Below, in pieces: positions 35,845-46,873 of a stretch of 64,000 bases of DNA; position 1 is the first letter of the stretch; every line of letters starts with the position of its first letter. The position numbers and the translations under genes were made by a program. Below the pieces are notes generated by a model. The model made no database searches. It saw only the letters and a list, made by a program, of their open reading frames with translations, and was not told the DNA's origin. Origin of the DNA: Delphinapterus leucas (Eukaryota; Chordata; Mammalia; Artiodactyla; Monodontidae); NCBI RefSeq assembly GCF_002288925.2, contig NW_022098001.1, positions 13,858,108 through 13,922,107 of the forward strand, read 5' to 3'.

Positions 35845-36625
35845 AGTAATTTGAGAGTTAAGAATGTTATTGTGACTCTGATCCACCCAAGATGGAAGGC
35901 AGGCTGATTCTTGGCACTCTCAGAGTTCTAAGCACATCCCTAGAAGGAGAAAGGGTGATCTATGCAGCTTCCTAGAGTCCTAGAAATCAAGCCTCCTCTT
36001 TGGTGGCTCTTTTAACTCTTCCCAGGATGCCCACACCAGAGACACACATAAGAATCCATGGCAAACACTGGACTCTAGCTCAGGAAATTCTTCCAGAATG
36101 CCTCCCCATAGCCTGCTTGGAGCCTTCTCACACATCACACATGGTTCTTGGTTCTCTTGGCATCTCATCTTGGCTCCTTCTCTGCTTATTTCCCATGGTG
36201 GAGCTGGTAATTTAGGTCAGGTCAGACTCCTGACACTGACCTAAGACATCATGGAGCAAGATTTAGGCATCACCTCTCGGCTCCAAACACTGATGTATCT
36301 GCGAAAAAATGGCTGAGGCCGTGTAACCTGGAGCCCAGAGGGACCAACAATGCTCCCTGGTTCCCTACCCACACAATCTGATTATTTTTTTAATTTCTTT
36401 GTGCTGGTTTTATGCTCATCTAACAACAGTTGATCATGATTTGGACTTTTAAGTGGATTTGCTCACTTAAGTAGGAAGGAGTGACCAGAGAAAATAATCA
36501 ATGTTTATTATCGTGGTTATTATATCTCTTGTTGTAAATAAATCAATTTCCACTCTGGTTTCAGCAAAAGTTAAAGTCCATCCTCAGTAAAGTATAATAG
36601 TTATGACTCCAGAACCAGGTTTTTT
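35845..36625. other. Unassigned sequence
   Basis: Two opposing short frames (35980-36215) have no domain. No repeat can be named. Confidence 0.4.
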
Positions 36626-36629
36626 AAAT

Positions 36630-36860
36630 CCCCTACCGTCACCAGCTCTGGGACCTTGGATATTACCACTCTCTTGCTATGGGACCTCAGGCAAGAACCT
36701 CATCTCTGTGAAGCGCTTTTTGTTTCCTCATCTGTGAAGTGGGTGTAATAATAGAGCTTACCTCATATGGCTGTTGAAAGCATTAAGTGGAGTAATATAT
36801 CTAAAGTACTTAGAGCTGCACCTGCACGCTGTAAGAGTTACGTAGTAGTCATTATATTAC
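36630..36860 (+). repeat. MIR: MIR SINE (plus strand)
   Basis: 'agctctgggaccttgg', 'tgtttcctcatctgtgaagtgggtgtaataatag', 'ctcatatggctgttg' and 'taaagtacttagagctgcacctg' run in forward MIR order. Confidence 0.88.
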
Positions 36861-36864
36861 TGCC

Positions 36865-37794
36865 TGGAAATTAATAAAATAAATGTTGAGGCCTATAAAT
36901 CTAGGAGGCAGACCCTATAACTATAAGAAATGAGTTACCCCCAAGGACTGCCACACTAGCAGACCCAAGCTGAGAAATAAACCAGCCTCTGAGACGTCTC
37001 TTGCCCCCCAAGGCCCTGCGGAATTGGTTGTTGGTCTGCTTGGTGATTAAGAAAGGACACAAACCAATACTAAGTTTTGCCCTTCAAGGTCAAAACCACT
37101 TGGCAAGTGATTCAAGGCACAGAAACAATCTGGGAGTTCAGACAAATCTGTTATTCTGCTGAGCTGATTCACACATGGAATAAGAAGAGTTGCAAAGACA
37201 ATCCATGTAATGTTACCTGAAAATATCCCCAGTAGCAGGGTTTTAAGAGCAAGTACTGCTTGACAAAGAACCACAGCAAAATAATACTTGTGTTTGCATA
37301 GGGTTAGAGAAGTGAAACTGTTGCAGGCTCTACCTATATGATAACAGACCCACTATTCAAGAAAGTTGACTGAAGGAACCAGTTAATCAGTCGTTCAATT
37401 AACTTGCCAACTTAGTAAAAGATTCAGTTAACTTTGTGTTCAATTCAAAGTGTTTAAATATGTTTTGCTATAATCCCAGGCTTTATCTGTAGCTCACTTG
37501 CCAAAAAAATTAAAATGAAAGTTCACCCAGGGAAAGATAACAAGAGTTAGAAAGTGATTACCCCATTTCATAAAATTACCAATACGGGCTAAAAATTAGG
37601 TATGGAAAGAGCTTAGAAAGCCAAGTAATAGCACCTGCCAGTATTACTATAATTAGTGTTGCCCCAAAATATGATTTTGGCTAAGTTGCATAAAAAAAAG
37701 ACATACCTTAAAGGTCAGCCACAGCATAATTAATAAATACCAAAGTGATAGCTAAATCGGAGCAGGTAATACGGGCAATAAAAAAGGAACAACT
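36865..37794. other. Unassigned sequence
   Basis: No confident gene or repeat. Only short, domain-free frames are present. Confidence 0.4.
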
Positions 37795-37795
37795 C

Positions 37796-38144
37796 GGACT
37801 TCCCTGGTGGCACAGTGGTTAAGAATCTGCCTGCCAACACAGGGGACATGGGTTCGAACCCTGGTCCGGGAAGAACCCACATGTCGCGGAGCAACTAAGC
37901 CCATGTGCCACTACTGAGCCTGCGTTCCAGGGCCCGTGAGCCACAACTACTGAGCCCGCATGCCACAGCTACTGAAGCCCACGTGCCTAGAGCCGGTGCT
38001 CTGCAACAAGAGAAGCCACTGCAATGAGAAGCCCATGCACTGCAACAAAGTAGCCCCCGCTCGACACAACTAGAGACAGCCTGCGTGCAGCAATGAAGAC
38101 CCAACACAGCCAACAATAAATAAATTAATTAATAAAAAAAAAAA
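37796..38144 (+). repeat. CHR-type SINE, long form
   Basis: 'cggacttccctggtggcacagtgg', 'ccacaactactgagcccgc', 'gagtagccc'-like units and an (aaat)n tail. A probable imperfect TSD lies around 'ggaacaact' (37786) and 'gggacaact' (38149). Confidence 0.9.
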
Positions 38145-38382
38145 GGAAGGGACAACTGGATGGAGCTGGTTCCTACTGATTCCCTCAAGGCACTCGGGGA
38201 AGTGATACAGCTGTCTTCCCAGGAGAGGCACAGACAGGGGTGCCTCTTTTGTTCTCCCTGCTGGGAGTCACTGTGTCCATCAGAGGAGCTCCACACGCAA
38301 AAATCCTATGTCCATTCTATGCATAGATATAGGAACTCAGAAGTTGGCAAAATAAAACCAGAGATTTAAAAAAAGAATACAG

Positions 38383-38603
38383 GGGGCTTCCCTGGTGGCG
38401 CAGTGGTTGAGAGTCCACCTGCCGATGCAGGGGACACGGGTTCGTGCCGTGGTCCGGGAAGATCCCACATGCCGCAGAGCGGTTAGGCCCATGAGCCATG
38501 GCCCACTGAGCCTGCGCGTCCAGAGCCTGTGCTCTGCAACGGGAGAGGCCACAACAGTGAGAGGCCCGCGTACCGCAAAAAATAAATAAATAAATAAATA
38601 AAT
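38383..38603 (+). repeat. Young cetacean CHR SINE
   Basis: 'ggggcttccctggtggcg' through 'gcccgcgtaccgcaaaa' and (aaat)n. A perfect TSD 'aaaagaatacag' lies at 38371-38382 and 38604-38615. Many frames in this area are its translations. Confidence 0.96.
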
Positions 38604-38704
38604 AAAAGAATACAGTTCCAAGGACCAATGTCTCCTAACTGTCCATTCATAGAAGTGGCCCAAGGGTGGGGGGTTTGGAGAATGGAGTCAGAATATGGAA
38701 GTGC

Positions 38705-38905
38705 CAAATAATAAAAGCCGATATATTCTGGATGCTTACAATGTGTCAGGCACTCTTCTTAAGCACTCCCATACATTAACTCATTTCATTCTCAGGAGAG
38801 TAGCATTATCGGCTCCATATTACAGATGAGGAAACTGAGGCACAGAAAGATTAAGTAATTTCCCCAAGATCCACAGTGAATAGGTAGCTCAGCTGTAATA
38901 CTTTA
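38705..38905 (-). repeat. MIR: MIR SINE (minus strand)
   Basis: 'ttacagatgaggaaactgaggcacagaaagattaagtaatttccccaag' is an unmistakable reversed MIR core. Confidence 0.9.
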
Positions 38906-38909
38906 TCCA

Positions 38910-39530
38910 GGCAGTATGGCATCAGAGTTTATTTACTTGAATACTACATTATGGGGCCAGACAAAGAAACCCCTTAAATAATGCACTATGGGGTCAAATG
39001 AGAGACAAAGGAATCTATCAAGTCCCCTTTGGCTTAGAAGTGCCTCCAACGATAGGTGTCAGTGCACATAAGGCCAGTGTTTGCAAAGAGGTGGTCATTT
39101 GGAGCTGTGGAGCAAACCCAATGACATCTTCAAAAGGCTGGAAAGGGGGGAAAAAGGAAGAAATTGGTACTGCAAAAAAATACTCAGCATGCAACACTCT
39201 CCCTTTCATGGATGCTGGCACAGCCACCACATCCACAGGGTGCCATGCCTCGGAGGCATGGCCAACACTCTAAAGCAGCTTCCTGGCAGCTGACCTTTGC
39301 AAGAAAGGTCAAACTTACAAATCAACACCAATGACGTGCAACTCCCTACCCGCAGCCCTCCCTCCTGTGAACTGTTTACAGGTCCTAGCGCCTGTGGGGC
39401 CCTGACCCCAGGGCAAAGCAGGCAAGGCTCCCTCTCTGCTTTCAGAGAGATGTGGAAAAAGGTAAAAGGTTGTAAAGCCTGTGGGTGCACAGAAAGGATC
39501 TCATCACAAAGAAAAGCTATATCCACCTGA
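38910..39530. other. Unassigned sequence
   Basis: Frames of 70-106 codons overlap on both strands without domains. No repeat is named. Confidence 0.4.
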
Positions 39531-39534
39531 AAGG

Positions 39535-39873
39535 TATAAAAATATTAATAAAACAGAAACCTCAGTTAAATAGAGCTGGAAGACCAGAAGGGGGAGCTCC
39601 CATACCCTGTAATGATAGCAGAGCCCAATAGGAAGAAGACTTCTCATCTTTCCTGGCAAGGACTCAGCCAATGAAAAGCCACGACTCTTCATTTTCTCTA
39701 GCCCTCCCAACCTTCTTTTCCCCTCTATAAAAGCGTTCTCCTTCCCTCGCTATGGAGGGAACTGCATGTGGCTCGCCATGGTTGCAGACCCTGAACTGCA
39801 ATTCTCTGCTGATCCTGAATAAACCCATCTTTGCTGAAGAAATAGCTGGCAGTCTATCCATTTCAGGTCAACA
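39535..39873 (+). mobile_element. Solo LTR of the class I ERV family
   Basis: A 339-bp LTR of the same family as the provirus at 45.4-54.5 kb. It shares 'cagaaacctca(g/a)ttaaatag', a CAAT-like 'ccaatgaaaagcca', a TATA-like 'ctctataaaag' near 39724, and AATAAA near 39819, with the end 'tcaggtcaaca'. It is flanked by a perfect 4-bp TSD AAGG (39531-39534, 39874-39877), typical of gamma-like ERVs. No internal sequence remains, so it arose by LTR-LTR recombination. Confidence 0.88.
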
Positions 39874-39879
39874 AAGGTA

Positions 39880-41780
39880 AAAGTAATTATTATCAGTGAA
39901 AAGGGAAATAATTAGTCTGGGAGCAGAGAACCAAGAACAAGAGTACGTTTCTCACGAAACAGTCAAATCTGGGCACAGATCAGAAAAATAACTAGAATGG
40001 AGATAAGTGGAGTTATTTACACAAAGAAAAAAATCTGTTTAAAAAAAAATCAAAAGCCCTATGCTCAGCTGCAGTTAAAAACAGCTAAAATCTGAGAGCG
40101 TGTCTGCAGAGGAAATTGACTGGAAAACCAGAGAGGTGTCCTCTGTCTGCTCAGAGTTCTCATTGGACCCCACCAAGGAAGATGGAGGCCTTTTTTGTCC
40201 TTTATCCCAGGAAGCACGGTGTCCTGAGCAGGGAAGGGCAGCATCACCCAAGCCACGTGGGGCTTTCAGGAGAAGAAGAAGGACAGTAAAGGCAGAGCAG
40301 CTCTTTCTCACTGGGTTAAACACCCACAAAACCTTTGAAATGATGCAACACACAGAATGCACCAAGGAGAAAGGCCCCACTGGTATGGGACTGGAGAGTA
40401 TCTTCTCCTTTTACTTGTAATGATTCAAACACTGAGGGATGCCAGACAAAAATGAGGAAGCGGCGGGGGAAGGGAGGATCCTGATGGAGCTTATGTCTGC
40501 AACATATGGAATAAGTTATTGAAGAAAGTGGCTCTAACAGAATTTGTAAAAGTTGAGGAGGGGCAGTTATGCTTCTTTTGGAGACAGAGAAGATTGAGGG
40601 CGTGGTGAAAAAATAGCAAAACGGGATTAAGATAAACCAAAAACAGAGGAGAAATATTGGGCCAGATGAACTTTCACCTTCCCTAAAATGATTTATGTAC
40701 TTATGAAGAGCTAGACTGGACTTGATTTCTGGGGGTGAAAGTTGCTGGTGAACCTGCACAAATTCAGCATTTCTGCAGGGATTCTGGGCAGAGCTACAGT
40801 TCTACGGGCAGAGCTAACGTCAAACATTTGTGGTAAAGAGGTTTAGTATTTAAGTGGGACGAGCCATTACTAAGTCTTAGACTTGAGCACCTCACTCTGA
40901 GGAGAAGAAAAGATGGAAGGGAGGAAGGGAGAGAGACAGGAGGGAGAGGTAGAAAGAGAAGAGAATCTGATTTTACAGAAATCTGAGGTCACTAGATCTA
41001 AGAGATTTCATAATCGCTTGGGCCAGAGAGGGTTGGGCAGAATAAAGAGTGTTAGCACACAGCTGAGCTAAATGTCAGAATATCTAAGTGACGACTGTCA
41101 CAGGGGAAAGCAGGAGCCAGGATCCCAAGGAGATGAGATATAAGGTGGAGAAATTTTACTGGGAGTCGGGTAGTGGATGGGGAGATCGGGAGAATTGAAG
41201 ACTTGCCTAGCTAAGGCCCAAAGAGTCAGTTGAAGGTTGACCCTGACAGCTTTACTAAGGGTTGAGATCCATGGAAGGGTCATGAAATCAATGTAGTCCT
41301 TTTTCTGCAGAATTTTAAAAAATAAAATAAGCTAGGAAGGTTGAGATAAGATATAGACTACAGTAGATTATACTAGAAGAGGGCATCGCATTCTGTACCA
41401 AGGGTAAACATTGTTCAATGATACTTTTAATTCACAGTGTATGTGCGTCGTTACAGAAAATACACATTTCACTGTGTGTATTTACCAAAAAAGTTTGAAA
41501 CCACTGATAAGAAGAGGCTCCAGGGGAAACAGGGGAAGAGGGAGAAAAGAGTTGTAAAATTCATGAAAATTAGAGTTCTTAGCAAATGCCACAACAGTTC
41601 TAATTCCTTCCTTGAAGAATAGAAGCCCAAAGAAACAAAATAAGTGTGGCCAAGGTTCTAGGGTTCAGGACAGTGCAGAAATGGTATCGTCATTACTCTA
41701 ATGTAAGTGCCTGATATTAAGCTTTTGATTGTCAAGGCATCCATTTCAAAGACGTCCACATTTAATAATTACATTACCAG
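39880..41780. other. Unassigned, one purine tract
   Basis: A (ggaa/gaga)n purine run lies at about 40908-40965. The 147-codon minus frame at 40316-40759 and its opposing 106-codon frame show no domain. No repeat is confidently named. Confidence 0.4.
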
Positions 41781-41784
41781 CTGT

Positions 41785-42330
41785 CTGACACCGCTACTAT
41801 CAAAAAATCAGATAAGGAGTTAGGCTGCCCTCACCCATGAAGGTCCCTCTTTCAGAAAGCCCTGGGTAACCTAGATAACTGACCACGTGAGTGACTTCGC
41901 TTCTCCCTTCCTGTGCCCTAATTCCCTTTGTTATGCTTTAAATTAGCCAATAGTGAACTTAAAAAACCCTCAACATCCCACCCTTGGGCCCTAACATATG
42001 CACAGCCCCAGGTCCTGTCTCTCATTCTCTCTCTCTCTCTCTTCCCCACCCCCCCAACTTGGCTGTGTAGCCATCAGGTGTGCCCTGTACCCTCCAGGAC
42101 TCACGAGTAATAAATCTTGTTCAGCACAGTTCCCTGATGGCTTGGCTGAAGTGCATCCTGCGATTACAATAAGAACCACAAGGGCTGGTCCACCCACAAC
42201 ACTGGCCCGGGTTGGGGCAATATCTTTGGGGGTTTCCCTACAAGTAATGCTGGTCAGGCCTGCCGAGTGCCGCGCGCATTCTTGGCGGAGAGCATCACTA
42301 TCAATGGGCTGGGACCCCACAACAAGGCCA
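41785..42330 (+). repeat. Possible second LTR (unrelated family)
   Basis: LTR-like features occur in order: 'tgtctgacacc' start, CCAAT at about 41947, a long (tc)n near 42022-42043, and AATAAA at about 42111 followed by a GC-rich leader-like stretch. It differs from the 39.5-kb LTR. The ends and TSD are not established, so this is a tentative call. Confidence 0.35.
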
Positions 42331-42464
42331 GGGAGTCCTTTTTTCTAAATCATAAGGGAAAGAGGATAAGAGAGGAGGGGAAGAAGGGGGTAGGGAAGTA
42401 CTGCAGACAAACCTCTGCTTTGACTATTGTCTTGGGTTGGTTCTACTGCTAAAGTGGACAACAG

Positions 42465-42610
42465 ATTTACAATTAGAAGTGTCCGTTCTGCCACCACTTA
42501 ACTGTGAGATCTTGGGCAGTCATTCAACTTCCATAACCCTCAGGTTTTTCCTCTATAAATCAGCCCCAAATACTGGCACTAAACCCTGTTGAGTGCTACC
42601 AGCATCCGTT
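42465..42610 (+). repeat. MIR: MIR fragment (plus strand)
   Basis: 'ctgccaccacttaactgtgagatcttgggcagtcattcaacttcc' and 'caggtttttcctctataaat' follow the forward MIR head and core. Confidence 0.7.
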
Positions 42611-42614
42611 CCCC

Positions 42615-43570
42615 TCTGCTTATTTCCCAACAGAGACCTGACTTTGTTCATTCATCCACCCCCTCCACGTGGCCCATGGGAAACTGACTCCCAGCCCAGC
42701 TCCAGGAGAGGATCCTGACTGGTCTTTGCCAATCACAGTAACCCCACCCTTCCTTTGGTCCAGGAACCCAAACCAGTCACTGTAAGCTACTGACTACATC
42801 ACAATGCAACAAGGCTAAAGTAAAGATTAAACTAATCTATGTAAAAGCATTTTATAAACTGCAGAAAAGTTATACAAGTGACAGCTTTTTCCAAAATTAT
42901 AAAGTTTCAACTAACATGGGGTTTTTAGGAAAAATCCTTAACTATTATAAGTCTCACATTCTTTCTTTGGGACATATTTGCCCTCTCCTGACCTCTGAGC
43001 AGGGACTGTATTCTGTACAACACCTATTGCATTATCAACACTTAATAAATGCAAAATAATGTTGTGTTAACTACAAATTGCCACCAGATGTTCTTAAGGC
43101 TTTGAAACCGTCAAGTGAAACTGATTGCACAAAATAGTAGTTTAATTATTACATCATCCCTCTCAGTAATGGTGAGCGTCTGTCTTAGGGCTGAAAGCTC
43201 AAGTTAAACCACTGCTGTAGTGTTGAAGATCAAATGTTCCATATGTGGTCCCTAAAGACAGATTTTGGGAAGAGCCAACAATCAGCTTCTCTATACATTA
43301 TCATCTTGAATTATTTTGTTCAAAGACAAAGCTCAGCGTCCCAAACAAGATGTCAAACAAGAAGTCAAAAAAAAGAAGTTTCTGGCTGAAATGAAGTTTA
43401 GGAAAACAAGTACTCCCAGCAGTGCACACAAGCAACCAGAAGCATTATCCATAAGTGGTTAATAAATAAGAAGACAGGATGACAAGGCTGTTTAGAAAAG
43501 CTAGAAGGAATTGTCTCCTCTGCTGAAGGGCACCAGGAAAGGATTCCTGCATCCCCAGAAAATGTTCTCC
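42615..43570. other. Unassigned sequence
   Basis: No gene, RNA or nameable repeat is seen. Confidence 0.4.
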
Positions 43571-43574
43571 CATG

Positions 43575-43870
43575 CAGTGGGTCTCAAACCTATCTGTAGA
43601 TTGGAATCACCTGGGTAGGGTGTTTTTTGTTTTTTGTTTTTTTTCAGTTGTCCCAGAGCTCCACTGCAACCAATTAAATCAGAATTCCTGGGAGAGAGAC
43701 TTAAATTATAGATCCTGAACCAACATCACTAACGTCACTTAGGAATTTGTTAGAAATGCAGAATCTCAAGCCCCACTCAAGCCCCCATTCAAGGCCTACT
43801 AAATCAGGATTTGCATTTTAACAAGATCTCCAGGTGAGCCATGTGCCCATTAAAATTTGAGAAACGTAAG
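43575..43870. repeat. Two MER5-like hAT-Charlie fragments
   Basis: Bases 43577-43700 ('cagtgggtctcaaacctatctgtag...ggaatcacctggg...aatcagaattcctggg') and 43713-43870 ('catcactaacg...ttgttagaaatgcagaatctcaagccccac...gatttgcattttaacaagatctccaggtg...aaatttgagaa') are two adjacent non-autonomous MER5-type copies. A (gttttt)n tract interrupts the first. Confidence 0.72.
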
Positions 43871-43874
43871 CTTA

Positions 43875-45220
43875 GATGACCAAAAAAAAGCTTATTTTTC
43901 CTCACAGAAGAGTTACAGGGCTGACAGTCCAGGGTAGCAGGGAAGCCCTCCTCCACACAGTCATTTAGGATCCCGGTTCCTTCCTTTTTGTTGCTCTGTC
44001 ATCCCCTAGGACATTGCTAACATCGACCTGGTCAAAGCTGGACCACTCTGGGTTCCGACCAGCAGCAGGGAAGGAGAGCACTGTAGGAAAACCTATTGTC
44101 CTGAGGCCTAAGATCAGAAGTGCTACACAATGTTTCTTTTCTGAATTTAGTCACAGGACCACATCTGACTCAAAGGATATTGGGATAGCTAGTTTAACCA
44201 TGTCTGGGAAGAAGGAGAGGACAAATTTTGGTGAACAAAGATCAGTCTCCATGCCAGACATAAAATGCCCAATAAATGATAGCTATTATTACAGCTATTA
44301 TTATTAACCAGGATGTATGCTTCACAAGCTTAAAATACAAATACTGTTTCATTTATTCTATTCTTCTAGTAAATTGCTTAAGGCCCAAAGACCTTACCAG
44401 CATGAAGTCTGAAATTCCTTCCTTGAGGCCTTATCCATTCTTTCATCCCTATAGAGTACAACATCCTAGGGCCTTTCTCAGTTCTAAAGAGTCAGTCGTA
44501 CTTCCAAATGCCAGGTGAGAGAAATAACTAGAAAGTTTCTACTAGCTCACCAGTACCACTGCTTGGTGGCTACCTCATGGTCATACCAGACACTGGTCCC
44601 ACCCAGTCCAATGGCTAATTATCTCTGCCACGGAGAAGTCTTTGCTTTGCTCAGGCCACCGTCAAGCCTCCACCCATCTTTTCAAGTCAAATGGATTCAC
44701 TCAGTCATCATCTCTAAGCATGAAACAATGCCCACCTGGCTGGGTGTAGAAAGGTCCTGCCTCACCCAAGTGCTGTAGAACCACCCCTTCTCACAGTCCA
44801 AGGGCCCCATGAAGCCCTGACCCAGATTCTGAATCCAAGCTAGATATGCCCATGGTGAATTCCACTCTAGGCCCCTTGGTGTTCTTTATTTCCAACAAAT
44901 ATTAGCCCAGTACATCAATGTCTAATGACATTAACTCTCAAAAGAGAAGGACCAAGGACTTTATCCCTTTGCTTCCAGGGGGTTCCTTGGCTACTTGGAA
45001 AAATTACCAACTCCTACTCAAAACCAGTTCTATATACCAAGGGCTATGGTGAGGGGGCTACCTCTGTCAGACCATAAAAAAAAATCCCTTGATAATATTA
45101 CCCCAGGGATAAGAGATATCTACTGGCCTTACATTTTTACAGCAAAGGGATTAACTCAAGTGATTTTTCCTATTATAATAACTCTGCTCCAAGGCTGTTG
45201 CTGGCTATTAAAGAGGCTGG
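43875..45220. other. Mostly unassigned
   Basis: Bases 44255-44310 ('aaatgcccaataaatgatagctattattac') look like the extreme 3' end of a plus-strand MIR. The remaining frames of 78-97 codons have no domain. Confidence 0.4.
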
Positions 45221-45224
45221 CACC

Positions 45225-45385
45225 ATTTTAAACATCTCATCTCAGCTGTTTTCAATAACACCTAACATCTCTTCAAGGCAAGTATCATTATCATCATCTC
45301 TGTTTATTGTTTTAAAGAATGGAGAGTTTAAGAAACCCCCTAGTCTCAATGATCATAGAGCCAGGATTCAAAACCTGGTCTTTCT
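45225..45385 (-). repeat. MIR: MIR SINE (minus strand), next to the ERV insertion site
   Basis: 'catctctgtttattgttttaaagaatggagagtttaag' and 'catagagccaggattcaaaacctggtctttctggc' are a diverged reversed MIR. It is followed by 'ttattgagcacttttt', into which the provirus is set. Confidence 0.65.
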
Positions 45386-45465
45386 GGCTAACAATAAAAA
45401 TAATAATAATAACCTTTATTGAGCACTTTTTAGTCACTGTATACTGTAAAAAATTAATAAACAGA

Positions 45466-45650
45466 GACTTCCCTGGTGGTCCAGTGGTTAAGACTTCGCC
45501 TTCCGGTGCAGGGGGTGCAGGTTCAATCCCTGGTCGGGGAGCTAAGATCCCACATGCCTCACAGCCAAAAAAAAACAAAAAACAGAAGTAATATTGTAAC
45601 AAATTCAATACAGACTTGAAAAATGGTCCACATCAAAAAAAAAAATCTTT
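45466..45650 (+). repeat. Short CHR-2-like SINE inside the 5' LTR
   Basis: 'gacttccctggtggtccagtgg', 'ggttcaatccctggtcgggg', and the distinctive 3' extension 'aatattgtaacaaattcaatac...aaatggtccacatc', then an A-rich tail. Target copies lie on both sides (45448-45464 and 45651-45664). Confidence 0.9.
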
Positions 45651-45664
45651 AAAAAAATAAACAG

Positions 45665-46004
45665 GGACTTCCCTGGTGGCACAGTGGTTAAGAGTCCGCC
45701 TGCCAATGTAGGGGACACGGGTTCGAGCCCTGGTCTGGGAAGATCCCACGGGCCGCGGAGCAACTAAGCCCATGCACCACAACTGCTGAGCCTGCGCTCT
45801 AGAGCCCACAAGCCACAACTACTGAGCCTGTGTGCCACAACTACTGAAGCCCATGTGCCTAGAGCCTGTGCTCCGCAACAAGAGGGGCGACCACAATGAG
45901 AAGCCCGCTCACTACAGTGAAGAGTAGCCCCGGCTCACCGCAGCCAGAGAAAGCCCGTGCCCAGCAATGAAAACCCAACGCAGCCAAAATAAATATTTTT
46001 TTTT
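45665..46004 (+). repeat. Long CHR SINE inside the 5' LTR, second insertion at the same target
   Basis: 'ggacttccctggtggcacagtgg' through 'acgcagccaaaataaat', then T/A tail. Its TSD reuses the LTR target: aaaaaaataaacag (45651-45664) and aaaaattaataaacag (46005-46020). Confidence 0.9.
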
Positions 46005-46328
46005 AAAAATTAATAAACAGAAACCTCAATTAAATAGACTTGAAAGACCAGAAGGGGCTATTCCCATACGCGACTATAGCAGAGCCCAACAGGAATAAGA
46101 ACAACTCCTCTTCTTTCCCAGCAAGGACTCAAACAATGAAAAGCCATGGGCTCTTCATTTTCTCTAGCCCTCCCAACTTTCTTTTCCCGTCCATAAAAGT
46201 GTTCTCCTTCCCTTCCCAACCATGTGGCTCGCCATGGTTGCAGTCCCCAAATTACAGTTCTTTACTGATCTTGAATAAACCCATCTTTGCTGGAGAAATG
46301 TCTAGCAGTCAACTTCAGGTCAACATCT

Positions 46329-46346
46329 TAGTGGCCCATATGGGAA
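46329..46346 (+). promoter_or_regulatory. Primer-binding site, tRNA-Ile type
   Basis: Three bases after the LTR end, 'tagtggcccatatgggaa' matches the complement of the tRNA-Ile 3' end at 14 of 18 positions. All four differences are G>A or C>T transitions typical of decay. It would have primed minus-strand DNA synthesis. Confidence 0.75.
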
Positions 46347-46873
46347 CCAGAGAAGACCCTTGACAGCTCTGGGTCAAATGAGCAAACAGGGACAATACCC
46401 ACAAGCGAGCCCACTGTCGCTCACTACATTTCTCACCAACCCTGCAGTTTGAAGGTACATCTTTATCCTCAATCCAAGCTCACTCCCTCTTTCATTCAAA
46501 GATTTCCAGGTTTTACTTGGGCTCTATTTTAAGGTTTCATCTTTCTGGTTAAGGCCTTGTTTTGTATATGAGTACTCATTTAGCACTTTGGTCTGATCTT
46601 GAGGTCAAACTGTATCAACAAACTTTGGCTCATCCTTCAGGAATAAGTTGCTTCAAATGAAACTGTGGCCATTCAGCCTTCAGCCTATTCCTCAGGAAGG
46701 GGCTATCTTCCAAAAACTGGCTGGAAAAGACTTCAGCCTGGCTACTCCTCCGGGACAAGGCTATTGCCTTTGAATTGGCTGGTATTCAGGCTTGCAAGCT
46801 GTTGGACTTGAACTATAAGCTATTTGAACCATTTGAAAACTGTTCTTTTAGACTAGAGAAAAACCTCTGAGAA

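Larger units (their letters stand above)
45445..46325 (+). repeat. 5' LTR, interrupted by two SINEs
   Basis: The first 20 bases (tgtaaaaaattaataaacag, 45445-45464) are separated from the rest by the SINEs. The LTR resumes at 46005 and ends '...caggtcaaca'. It has a CAAT-like 'acaatgaaaagcc', a TATA-like 'ccataaaagtg' near 46191 and AATAAA near 46273. This copy keeps the canonical TG start that the solo and 3' LTRs have lost (TA). Confidence 0.9.

Noticed and set aside
40316..40759. 147-codon minus-strand frame
   Set aside because: No recognisable domain, overlapped by a 106-codon frame on the other strand, and no promoter or splice context; chance length is plausible in this composition.
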